DNA of 60,351 nt from an uncultured Actinomycetaceae bacterium. GTDB lineage: Bacteria > Actinomycetota > Actinomycetes > Actinomycetales > Actinomycetaceae. The stretch covers positions 1 through 60,351 of the forward strand of contig CABQJD010000010.1 in the NCBI GenBank assembly GCA_902464405.1, written 5' to 3'. Both the position numbers and the translations under genes were made by a program. Of the stretch, positions 7,118 through 14,621 are shown piece by piece; the first letter of the stretch is position 1; every line of letters starts with the position of its first letter. The notes under the pieces are model-generated. The model was not told the origin of the DNA. It ran no database searches and worked only from the letters and a program-made list of their open reading frames with translations.

Positions 7118-8680
7118 CTAACTAGATGCTGGATGCGTGGCGTTATATTCGGCGAGGAATCTGAGTGCGTAGTCTTTATCGCTTGGAACTTCTACGTATG
7201 TGCCGCCGCGAGCATGAGTCGTCTCCAAGCCTTTGCCAAGAAGGAGCACGACTCGTTGCGCTGTATCGTCTTGCGCTGTATCAGCTAGGACTGCTTCTCT
7301 AATGCATTCTGCGCGATTTTCGTTAATAGTGTGGGGGATCGTCACGTATTGGGCAATATCTGCAGCGATTGATTCAAATGGTTCGTAATAGTTATCGTCT
7401 TCCGTTATCCACACATGGGTGCAGTATTGGCTGACGGCTTCGCCCATATCTTTGCGCCGGTCCAATGCTTTGCCTCCTGTAGAGCCGAAGACTGTGAGCA
7501 ATGTGTGTTCGGGATATTCATTGCGCATGCTGCTCAAAACTGATTCGAAGCTCAGTTTATTATGCGCATAATCGACGAGTACAACGACTTTCTTATCGTT
7601 GCTTATATAGCGCTGCATACGACCAGGAGCTTGCGCAGCTTGCAGACCTTCGCGCACATATTCTTCTGGAACTCCAAGTACGCCGCAGATTGTGATTGCG
7701 CATAGAGCATTGCTCACGTTGAATAACCCTGGCATGGAAATAGTAAAATCTTTAGAAGAATACCACGGCGAATATGCGGAAAAATGAATGCCGCGCATAT
7801 CGGTTGATATAGTTTTTGGCGGGCAATAGACGTCATCTTCTGGGTGAGAACCGTAGGTGAGAGTTGGGCAATGCGCTCTAGCGTGTGCCGTTGTGCGTTC
7901 GGCAAGTATAGCGTCGCTGTTGACAATAGCTGTATCTGCTTGTTCAAAGATGCGAAGTTTTGATTCGTAATAGTCGTCAAAACTTGAATGTTCGCTGGGG
8001 GAAATATGATCTTCTCCGATGTTTGTGAAGGCTGCTATGGCAAAGCGCATACCGCAAACGCGCTCATATTTAAGTGCCTGTGAGCTTACTTCCATCACCA
8101 TATGTGTGATTCCTGCGTGGTAAGCATTGGAAAAATGCTGGTATAACTCAAGTGGTTCAGGGGTGGTTAGATGTGATTCTTCTTCTGTTATTCCGTCGTA
8201 ATTGTTGATGGAGCTGAGGATTGCCGGGCCGTGGAGCTTTTGTGAACGGAGCCATTTTTCGAGTATGTATCGCACAAAATATGCAGTGGTGCTTTTCCCT
8301 TTTGTACCAGTAATCCCAACAATTGTGAGTTTATTGGCCGAATTGTCAAAGAAGAGTTGACCGAGAGTGAGAGTTGCGTGGCGAATGTTTGTGACGGGGA
8401 TGGCTGGAATCGTTACCGTATTGGCTAGTGTTGGGGCCAGTGAGCGATCAACCACATATGCAATAGCTCCAGCGGCTTGTGCGTCAATTAAAAACTGTGG
8501 AGTGAAATGTGCTCCTTTGACGATGAAGAGAGCAGAGCTTTTGACTAACCGTGAATCGTAGCTGAGGCAGCTAATAGGGGTATTTCGCAGTTCGGCAAGC
8601 AAAGGGGAGCTAAGTGAACCTGGATCCGTGAGGTTCTTTTCCTCAAGGAGGCAGAGATAATCGTCAAGAACATGAAGCAT
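7118..8680 (-). CDS. murE: MurE-family UDP-MurNAc-tripeptide ligase
   Basis: This 520-aa Mur ligase adds the third amino acid of the peptidoglycan stem peptide to UDP-MurNAc-L-Ala-D-Glu. The P-loop GITGTKGKSTT lies at residues 122-132. EVSSQALKYERV and DYYESKLRIF (with the Lys expected to be carbamylated) follow, and the C-terminal domain carries the LLGKGLE motif. The DNPR motif of meso-diaminopimelate-adding MurE is absent; the equivalent stretch reads DDNYYEP (around residue 428), so a lysine or ornithine substrate is more likely. The gene is outside the usual dcw cluster. The ATG at 8680 has no Shine-Dalgarno but has TATCCT seven bases upstream, suggesting a leaderless transcript. A poly-G tract lies 115 bp upstream, beside the iclR stop. 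Confidence 0.82.
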   Translation of the reverse strand: MLHVLDDYLCLLEEKNLTDPGSLSSPLLAELRNTPISCLSYDSRLVKSSALFIVKGAHFTPQFLIDAQAAGAIAYVVDRSLAPTLANTVTIPAIPVTNIRHATLTLGQLFFDNSANKLTIVGITGTKGKSTTAYFVRYILEKWLRSQKLHGPAILSSINNYDGITEEESHLTTPEPLELYQHFSNAYHAGITHMVMEVSSQALKYERVCGMRFAIAAFTNIGEDHISPSEHSSFDDYYESKLRIFEQADTAIVNSDAILAERTTAHARAHCPTLTYGSHPEDDVYCPPKTISTDMRGIHFSAYSPWYSSKDFTISMPGLFNVSNALCAITICGVLGVPEEYVREGLQAAQAPGRMQRYISNDKKVVVLVDYAHNKLSFESVLSSMRNEYPEHTLLTVFGSTGGKALDRRKDMGEAVSQYCTHVWITEDDNYYEPFESIAADIAQYVTIPHTINENRAECIREAVLADTAQDDTAQRVVLLLGKGLETTHARGGTYVEVPSDKDYALRFLAEYNATHPASS

Positions 8681-8794
8681 AAAATTAAGGATACTCGTTC
8701 ACTGCAGACAATACGAAGAGTCGCTCCCGTTGAAAGGGCTGGATTATCGTGAATTAAATCAAGCAATCACTCACACAATGCTCGCTCCCTTTGA

Positions 8795-8804
8795 GGGGGG
8801 GGGG
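8795..8804. repeat. Poly-G tract (10 G) between iclR and the murE-like gene
   Basis: Ten consecutive G on the plus strand (ten C on the coding strand of the flanking minus-strand genes) begin one base after the iclR stop codon. The tract is in the 3' side of iclR and about 115 bp before murE. Homopolymers of this length are prone to slipped-strand change, which here could alter transcription of the downstream gene but not a reading frame. Confidence 0.7.
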
Positions 8805-8805
8805 A

Positions 8806-9534
8806 TTATCCTTCTGAATGTTTCAGTATGTCGGTGAGTCGATTTGCGGCGGTGACGACGGCTGCAGCGTGTCTGCGTGCTGGTTGTGAACCCATGCGTT
8901 CAATCGGACCTGAGATTGAGACTGCGGCAATGACGTGCCCATTTGGTCCGCGTACTGGAGCTGAAATAGATGCTACGCCAGGTTCTCGTTCAGCAATTGA
9001 TTGCGCCCAGCCGCGTCGGCGTACTGCAGAGAGAACGGTTGCTGTGAATTCGGCTCCGTGAAGACCACGGTGTAGATGGTCAGGTTCTTCCCATGCGAGA
9101 AGAACCTGTGCGGCAGATCCAGCGCGCATAGAGAGAGTCGCTCCCACGGGAATTGAATCGCGTAGCCCCATAGAACGATCGGCTGCAGCAATGCAGACGC
9201 GCACATCTCCTTGCCTGCGATAGAGCTGGGCAGATTCGCCTGTATGATCACGAAGTGCAATGAGAACTGGGTTTGCTGCTGCTAGGAGACGGTCTTCTCC
9301 AGCTGCGGAGGATAGCTCGGAAAGGCGCGGTCCGAGTGTGAACCGTCCTTGCATATCGCGCGTCACCAAACGGTGATATTCAAGGGCGACTGCCAAACGG
9401 TGTGCCGTTGGGCGTGCCAGCTGTGTGGCTGAGACAAGTTGCGCGAGCGTCAGTGGACCATCTTCGAGCGCCGAAAGTACTGCTGCGGCTTTGTCTAGCA
9501 CGCCAACGCCAGATCCAGATTCTTCTTCGTCCAT
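8806..9534 (-). CDS. IclR-family regulator of leuCD (NdgR/LtbR type)
   Basis: The 242-aa regulator has an N-terminal winged helix-turn-helix (LTLAQLVSATQLARPTAHRL, about residues 29-48) and a C-terminal IclR effector domain with EREPGVASISAPVRGPNG. It is divergent from leuC-leuD, the arrangement of NdgR in Streptomyces and LtbR in Corynebacterium, which control leucine (and in the latter tryptophan) biosynthesis genes. I chose the ATG at 9534; the frame stays open for 35 more codons but those would run across the shared promoter and past the leuC start. A Cys-free, slightly unusual N-terminus MDEEESGSGVGVLDKAAA precedes the HTH. Its target here is very probably the adjacent leuCD. Confidence 0.88.
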   Translation of the reverse strand: MDEEESGSGVGVLDKAAAVLSALEDGPLTLAQLVSATQLARPTAHRLAVALEYHRLVTRDMQGRFTLGPRLSELSSAAGEDRLLAAANPVLIALRDHTGESAQLYRRQGDVRVCIAAADRSMGLRDSIPVGATLSMRAGSAAQVLLAWEEPDHLHRGLHGAEFTATVLSAVRRRGWAQSIAEREPGVASISAPVRGPNGHVIAAVSISGPIERMGSQPARRHAAAVVTAANRLTDILKHSEG

Positions 9535-9639
9535 ACCATGATATTGCCATCTTGAAATCTGAGACGCAAACTTGCTTTTTGTAAAAACGCGGAATGCTGT
9601 ATGCACACAGAAAGAAAAATGCGTGAGAAAGAGGGGCAT
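9535..9639. promoter_or_regulatory. Divergent iclR/leuC control region
   Basis: This 105-bp gap carries both promoters. The imperfect inverted repeat CTGT-ATGCAC-ACAG at 9597-9610, 30 bp before the leuC ATG, is a candidate site for the IclR regulator. The assignment is by position and symmetry only. Confidence 0.45.
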
Positions 9640-11055
9640 ATGAGTGGCACGCTAGCTGAAAAAGTGTGGAACGATCACGTCGTCAAGCGGGGGGAAAACG
9701 GTGCGCCAGACCTTCTTTATATTGATATGCAGTTGTGCCATGAGGTGACGAGCCCGCAGGCATTTGAGGGTTTGCGTATAGCTGGGCGCAAAGTGCGCCG
9801 CCCAGAGCTTACAATTGCGACTGAAGATCACAATACTCCCACTCTGGATATTGATCTCCCTGTGGCAGATATAACAAGCCGCACTCAGCTTGAGACACTG
9901 CGCAGCAATGCGAAAGAGTTCGGCATTCGTCTGCATTCTCTCGGAGATGCTGACCAGGGGGTTGTGCATGTTGTTGGTCCACAGCTTGGACTCACGCAGC
10001 CAGGCATGACGATTGTCTGTGGTGATTCCCATACGTCTACTCATGGTGCATTTGGCGCTCTTGCATTCGGTATCGGTACCTCCGAAGTGGAGCATGTGCT
10101 TGCCACTCAGACGCTCCCGCTCCAGCCGTTCAAGACAATGGCGGTAAACGTGCATGGCGATCTGGCTCCTGGTGCAACTGCGAAAGATATTATCCTCGCG
10201 CTTATCGCAAAAATCGGCACTGGTGGAGGGCAAGGCTATGTGATCGAGTACCGTGGCGCAGTGATTCGTGCCCTCTCGATGGAAGCACGTATGACGATAT
10301 GCAATATGAGTATTGAAGCTGGAGCACGAGCTGGAATGATTGCTCCAGATGAGACTACTTTTGAATATCTTAAAGGAAAACCTCACGCTCCTGAGGGTGA
10401 GGACTGGGAGAATGCTCTCGAATACTGGAGAACTCTGCGCAGTGATGATGATGCTGTTTTCGATGCGAACATCGATCTTGATGCTGCGGAGCTTGAGCCT
10501 TTCGTCACGTGGGGCACAAATCCTGGGCAAGGTGTGCCGATTTCCGGGGTTGTGCCAAACCCGCACGAGATAGAAGATTCTGCTCAGCGGCTTGCTGCTG
10601 AGCGAGCGCTTGAATATATGGGGCTAGCTGCTGGTACGCCGATGCGGGATATTGCTGTTGATACCGTTTTCATCGGCTCGTGTACAAATGGAAGAATTGA
10701 AGACCTGCGCAACGCTGCATCGATTATGAAAGGGCGCCGTAAAGCTGATGGCGTGCGCGTGCTTGTGGTGCCAGGTTCTGCGCATGTGAGGCTTCAGGCT
10801 GAGCGTGAAGGGCTTGATAAAGTATTCAAAGATTTTGGCGCGCAATGGCGAAATGCTGGATGCTCAATGTGTTTAGGCATGAATCCAGATCAACTTGCGC
10901 CGGGGGAGCGTTCGGCATCTACCTCAAACAGAAATTTTGAAGGTCGTCAGGGCAAAGGCGGGCGCACGCATCTTGTCTCGCCTCTCGTGGCAGCGGCAAC
11001 TGCTGTACGCGGTACTCTCTCAACTCCTGCAGACTTGGAATCAGTATCTGCTTAA
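9640..11055 (+). CDS. leuC: 3-isopropylmalate dehydratase, large subunit
   Basis: LeuC and LeuD form the isomerase that converts 2-isopropylmalate to 3-isopropylmalate in leucine synthesis. The 471-aa protein shows the aconitase-type signatures GDSHTSTHGAFGALAFGIGT and the three [4Fe-4S] cysteines in GSCTNGR and CSMCLGMNPDQ. The start at 9640 is preceded by GAGGGG; an in-frame ATG at 9601 lies in the putative operator and is rejected. leuD follows after 34 bp. leuA and leuB are not in the window. Confidence 0.96.
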   Translation: MSGTLAEKVWNDHVVKRGENGAPDLLYIDMQLCHEVTSPQAFEGLRIAGRKVRRPELTIATEDHNTPTLDIDLPVADITSRTQLETLRSNAKEFGIRLHSLGDADQGVVHVVGPQLGLTQPGMTIVCGDSHTSTHGAFGALAFGIGTSEVEHVLATQTLPLQPFKTMAVNVHGDLAPGATAKDIILALIAKIGTGGGQGYVIEYRGAVIRALSMEARMTICNMSIEAGARAGMIAPDETTFEYLKGKPHAPEGEDWENALEYWRTLRSDDDAVFDANIDLDAAELEPFVTWGTNPGQGVPISGVVPNPHEIEDSAQRLAAERALEYMGLAAGTPMRDIAVDTVFIGSCTNGRIEDLRNAASIMKGRRKADGVRVLVVPGSAHVRLQAEREGLDKVFKDFGAQWRNAGCSMCLGMNPDQLAPGERSASTSNRNFEGRQGKGGRTHLVSPLVAAATAVRGTLSTPADLESVSA

Positions 11056-11089
11056 AGCTGGCACGTAGCATTTAGGAAGGATGGAAACA

Positions 11090-11737
11090 ATGGAAAAATT
11101 TATCTCACACACAGGTATTGGTGTGCCGCTTCGCCGTTCGAATGTAGATACCGATCAGATTATCCCAGCAGTTTATCTCAAGCGCGTCTCGCGCACAGGT
11201 TTTGACGATGCACTTTTTTACGCATGGAGGCAAGATCCGAGTTTTGTGCTTAATGATCCAGCATACGCGAGCGGGAGCGTCTTAGTTGCTGGCAACGATT
11301 TCGGCACAGGATCTTCTCGCGAGCACGCAGTGTGGGCCTTAAAAGATTATGGTTTCCGCGCAGTTCTCGCTCCGCGTTTTGCTGATATTTTCCGAGGAAA
11401 TGCTGGTAAACAAGGGTTGGTTGCTGCAGTGGTTGCCGAATCTGATATTGAGCAGCTGTGGAAGATTCTTGAATCGGAGCCAGGTACGCACATAACGATT
11501 GATCTTGAGCATAAGCGCGTCCAAGCTGGTGAGTTTACGTGTGTATTTGATATTGATGATTATACGCGCTGGCGCTTAATGGAAGGGCTGGACGATATCG
11601 CTCTCACACTGTGTGATGAAGAATTGATTTCTGCGTACGAAGCCGAGCGAGCGAATTTTAAGCCGTGCGCGTTGCCAGAAAAAACTCTTCCGAAAGAGTA
11701 TGTGCAGCCTGCACGCTCTGCCGATATTCTGTTGTGA
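11090..11737 (+). CDS. leuD: 3-isopropylmalate dehydratase, small subunit
   Basis: The 215-aa swivelling-domain subunit pairs with LeuC. Conserved blocks are NVDTDQIIPAVYLKR, GNDFGTGSSREHAVWAL and DIFRGNAGKQGL. Two ATGs are possible: AGGAAGG (11074-11080) sits directly against the one at 11081 but nine bases before the one at 11090, so 11090 is preferred. The last 24 bases of the gene, including the stop, are followed by an imperfect tandem copy that keeps the frame (see the repeat at 11716). The C-terminus RSADILL is slightly longer than usual. Confidence 0.95.
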   Translation: MEKFISHTGIGVPLRRSNVDTDQIIPAVYLKRVSRTGFDDALFYAWRQDPSFVLNDPAYASGSVLVAGNDFGTGSSREHAVWALKDYGFRAVLAPRFADIFRGNAGKQGLVAAVVAESDIEQLWKILESEPGTHITIDLEHKRVQAGEFTCVFDIDDYTRWRLMEGLDDIALTLCDEELISAYEAERANFKPCALPEKTLPKEYVQPARSADILL

Positions 11738-11763
11738 GACTCTGCTGATATTCTTTTATGAGT
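11716..11763 (+). repeat. 24-bp tandem duplication across the leuD stop
   Basis: Units 11716-11739 and 11740-11763 match at 20 of 24 positions. Both encode the peptide SADILL followed by TGA in the same frame, so the second copy reproduces the gene end with its own stop. It is most simply a local duplication, with readthrough of the first TGA adding only eight residues. Confidence 0.75.
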
Positions 11764-11936
11764 TTGTGAGGTATGCGTATTTTTATGCAGGTTTTGTGCG
11801 CGTATGTTTGAAAGAAAATAGTGCTCTTTGCTTAAGACAGCGTGCGACACAGCGATCTGAGATATTGCGCTTTGGCTCGCTGCGTACTTTTAGAGGTATC
11901 TTAGTTTTTAGAGTTTTCATCAAACAAAGGACGGCG

Positions 11937-13259
11937 ATGGCAGACGGCGTACTCAAAGTAGATGGCGGTTTTCCGCTTAAAGGCGAGATTACTGTGCGTG
12001 GTGCGAAAAATTTCGTAAGTAAAGCGATGGTTGCTGCGCTTTTGACGCCAGAGACGTCAGTATTGCGTAATGTTCCTCTTATCCGCGATGTTGATGTGGT
12101 CAGTGAGCTATTGCGTTTGCACGGTGCAGAAGTGGATTACGATCAAGAGCGCGGCACTGTGACGATTACGCCTGGTCAGCTGCATCTGCCAGATCCTACT
12201 GTAGTGATGCAGTTAGCTGGATCTTCGCGTATTCCGATTCTTTTTTGCGGACCTTTGCTGCATTCGCTTGGTGAAGCATTTATCCCCGATCTTGGCGGTT
12301 GTCATATTGGTGAGCGGCCAGTGGATTTCCATTTGCAGGTGCTGGAAGATTTTGGCGCTAAACGGACGCAGGAAGATGTCGGCTTGCATCTTTCAGCTCC
12401 GCGCGGTTTACACGCCAAGAAAGTACATTTGCCTTATCCATCCGTAGGGGCAACAGAGCAGACCCTGCTGGCTGCAGTTCGCGCTGAAGGAATTACAGAG
12501 CTTAGCGGAGCTGCTGTGGAACCAGAGATTATGGATTTAATTGCCGTGCTGCAAAAGATGGGTGCGCTCATTAATGTGGATACGGATCGCACGATTCATA
12601 TTGAGGGCGTTTCTGAACTGCACGGATACACCCATACTGCGCTCGCGGATCGTATTGAAGCAGGATCGTGGGCGTGCGCTGCTTTGGCGACGGATGGCGA
12701 TATCTATATTCACGGTGCTGAGCAAGCTACAATGATGAGCTTTCTCAATGTCTTCCGTAAAGTTGGCGGAAAATTTGAAGTGTTTGATGATGGAATTCGC
12801 TTCTGGCATCCAGGCGGAGAGCTGAAGTCAATCCCGATTGAAACAGATGTACATCCAGGTTTCATGACTGATTGGCAGCAGCCAATGGTTGTGGCTCTTA
12901 CTCAAGCACAAGGCGTAAGCGTGGTGCATGAGACTGTTTATGAAAATCGTTTTGGTTTTACTGAGGCACTCAACAAAATGGGAGCGCATATTCAGGTGTA
13001 CCGTGAGTGTCTAGGTTCGAAGAAATGCCGTTTTGGTTTGCGCAATTTTTACCATAGCGCAGTGATTCAAGGGCCGACGCCGCTGCGTGGTGCTGACATT
13101 GAGGTTCCCGATCTGCGCGGTGGTTTTTCTCACCTCATCGCAGCTCTTACCGCTGAAGGTACCTCAAACGTGAGCGGCACAAATATTATCAATCGGGGCT
13201 ACGAACATTTTATGAAGAAACTCCACGCGCTCGGGGCGCATGTGGAAAAACTCAGCTGA
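11937..13259 (+). CDS. murA: UDP-N-acetylglucosamine 1-carboxyvinyltransferase
   Basis: MurA transfers enolpyruvate from PEP to UDP-GlcNAc, the first committed step of peptidoglycan synthesis. The protein has 440 residues and starts MADGVLKVDGGFPLKG at the ATG at 11937, preceded by AAAGGA; an open extension of 79 codons upstream has no coding character. Conserved features include RGAKNFVSKAMVAALL and the active-site loop GGCHIGERP, whose Cys (residue 122) is the residue alkylated by fosfomycin. Some actinobacteria have Asp here; this one has Cys, so sensitivity is predicted. The gene is followed by ddl, forming a small cell-wall cluster. Confidence 0.93.
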   Translation: MADGVLKVDGGFPLKGEITVRGAKNFVSKAMVAALLTPETSVLRNVPLIRDVDVVSELLRLHGAEVDYDQERGTVTITPGQLHLPDPTVVMQLAGSSRIPILFCGPLLHSLGEAFIPDLGGCHIGERPVDFHLQVLEDFGAKRTQEDVGLHLSAPRGLHAKKVHLPYPSVGATEQTLLAAVRAEGITELSGAAVEPEIMDLIAVLQKMGALINVDTDRTIHIEGVSELHGYTHTALADRIEAGSWACAALATDGDIYIHGAEQATMMSFLNVFRKVGGKFEVFDDGIRFWHPGGELKSIPIETDVHPGFMTDWQQPMVVALTQAQGVSVVHETVYENRFGFTEALNKMGAHIQVYRECLGSKKCRFGLRNFYHSAVIQGPTPLRGADIEVPDLRGGFSHLIAALTAEGTSNVSGTNIINRGYEHFMKKLHALGAHVEKLS

Positions 13260-13263
13260 GCGT

Positions 13264-13293
13264 CGTAATGCGAGCATAGCCGTAATGCGAGCA
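13264..13293 (+). repeat. Short direct repeats, CGTAATGCGAGCA x2
   Basis: Two exact 13-bp copies (13264-13276, 13281-13293) are separated by TAGC between murA and ddl. A close relative of the whole block, GCATAGCCGAAATGCGAG, occurs between rnc and the response regulator at 23968-23985, so this may be a small dispersed intergenic repeat. Confidence 0.5.
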
Positions 13294-13331
13294 CGGTATA
13301 TGCAATGAGTTGGAAAGAAAGAAATAAGCAT

Positions 13332-14462
13332 ATGGTTTCAACAAAAACTCGAGTTGCTGTTGTCTATGGCGGCACCTCTGGAGAGCACTCAATTTCATGT
13401 GTGACGGCAGGTGCTGTGATGGCTGCGCTCGATCCGAATCGTTATGATGTTATCTCTATCGGCATCACGCGAGAGGGTATATGGGTGCCTGGAGAAACAG
13501 ATTTATCGCGCCTGTGTTTATCAGATGCCGGCTTGCCGGAAGTTGCGGCAAGCAGTGAGAGAGTCGTCATTCCTCCAGGAGACGGGTCACAGGAGCTTTT
13601 TGTGCTCAATACTGCTTCTCTCAATGGGGAACTATCTGTGCGAAGCTTGGGGTGCGTTGATGTAGTTTTCCCTCTTCTGCATGGTCCGTTTGGAGAGGAT
13701 GGGACGATTCAAGGTCTTCTCGAGATGGCCAATCTTCCGTATGTGGGGTGCGGAGTATTTGCGTCTGCTGCTGGTATGGATAAGCACTATATGAAGCTTG
13801 TTCTAGAAGATGCGGGTATTTCGGTAAGCCCTTATGTGGCTGTGACGGCACGGCAGTGGAGCTGCGATCCTGAAGCGGTGCGTTCTGCTGTCAGTAAGCT
13901 GAAGTTCCCGCTGTACGTTAAGCCGGCTCGCGCTGGCTCGTCACTAGGTATCTCTCGAATTGACTCAATAGACCAGCTAAATGCTGCTATTGAAACCGCG
14001 CATCAGCACGATCCTAAAGTGCTGATAGAGCAGGGTGTTGATGGGCGAGAAGTTGAATGCGGTGTGCTTGGTGGGCATGGCTATGAGCCTACACGTGCGT
14101 CCTATCCTGGCGAAGTAATTCTCGATGTTTCTGATGATGAATTTTACGATTTTAATCATAAATACCTCGATACGGCTGCGCTGACGAATCAGGTCCCTGC
14201 GCAGCTTACTGAGAGCGTCACGCAGAGTGTACGCGAAACTGTACGGCAGGCTTTTGAAGCATTTGGATGTGAAGGGCTTGCGCGTGTGGATTGTTTCGTA
14301 GCAGAATGTGGCGAGGTGTTGGTAAACGAGATCAATACCATGCCAGGGTTTACGCCATTTTCTATGTATCCAGTGCTCTGGGAAAATATGGGTATGAGCT
14401 ATTCACAACTCGTCGATGAGCTTATTGCTCTTGCACTTGAAAGAGGGACGGGTCTGCGCTGA
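13332..14462 (+). CDS. ddl: D-alanine--D-alanine ligase
   Basis: This 376-aa ATP-grasp enzyme joins two D-alanines for the peptidoglycan stem peptide. It shows VAVVYGGTSGEHSIS at the N-terminus, the ATP-grasp blocks FPLYVKPARAGSSLGIS and IEQGVDGREVECGVLG, and the C-terminal metal-binding VNEINTMPGFTPFSMYP. I chose the ATG at 13332, preceded by GGAAAGAAAG; another in-frame ATG at 13305 would add nine residues. It follows murA by about 70 bp in the same direction and may be co-transcribed. Confidence 0.94.
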   Translation: MVSTKTRVAVVYGGTSGEHSISCVTAGAVMAALDPNRYDVISIGITREGIWVPGETDLSRLCLSDAGLPEVAASSERVVIPPGDGSQELFVLNTASLNGELSVRSLGCVDVVFPLLHGPFGEDGTIQGLLEMANLPYVGCGVFASAAGMDKHYMKLVLEDAGISVSPYVAVTARQWSCDPEAVRSAVSKLKFPLYVKPARAGSSLGISRIDSIDQLNAAIETAHQHDPKVLIEQGVDGREVECGVLGGHGYEPTRASYPGEVILDVSDDEFYDFNHKYLDTAALTNQVPAQLTESVTQSVRETVRQAFEAFGCEGLARVDCFVAECGEVLVNEINTMPGFTPFSMYPVLWENMGMSYSQLVDELIALALERGTGLR

Positions 14463-14484
14463 TGCGCTGATTCTTGTGCTGCGA

Positions 14485-14516
14485 TAGGCCTCTGTCTGAT
14501 TTCAGGCAGACGCCTA
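14485..14516 (+). terminator. Hairpin after ddl
   Basis: Stem TAGGC + GTCTG (14485-14489, 14494-14498) pairs with CAGAC + GCCTA (14507-14516) around a small internal loop. It starts 23 bp after the ddl stop, which suits a terminator, although there is no T run. Confidence 0.45.
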
Positions 14517-14566
14517 GCTGTGCGGCGAGATACAGGATATAGGGGATATGCGTAGATTGATTTTAT

Positions 14567-14615
14567 GGACTTTCGCTGAAAGTCCTTATATGGTGAGTAA
14601 ATTTTTTGATATATT
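14567..14615 (+). promoter_or_regulatory. Hairpin and -10 element upstream of the sialidase gene
   Basis: A perfect 8-bp stem GGACTTTC/GAAAGTCC with a three-base loop (14567-14585) is followed by TATATT at 14610-14615, six bases before the sialidase ATG. There is no Shine-Dalgarno, so a leaderless transcript is likely and the hairpin would lie upstream of the promoter, as an operator or as the end of the ddl transcript. Confidence 0.45.
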
Positions 14616-14621
14616 TCTCCC

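Noticed and set aside
11700..11936. N-terminal extension of MurA by 79 codons
   Set aside because: The extension overlaps leuD and its composition is unlike MurA; the family starts at the ATG at 11937, which has a good ribosome binding site.
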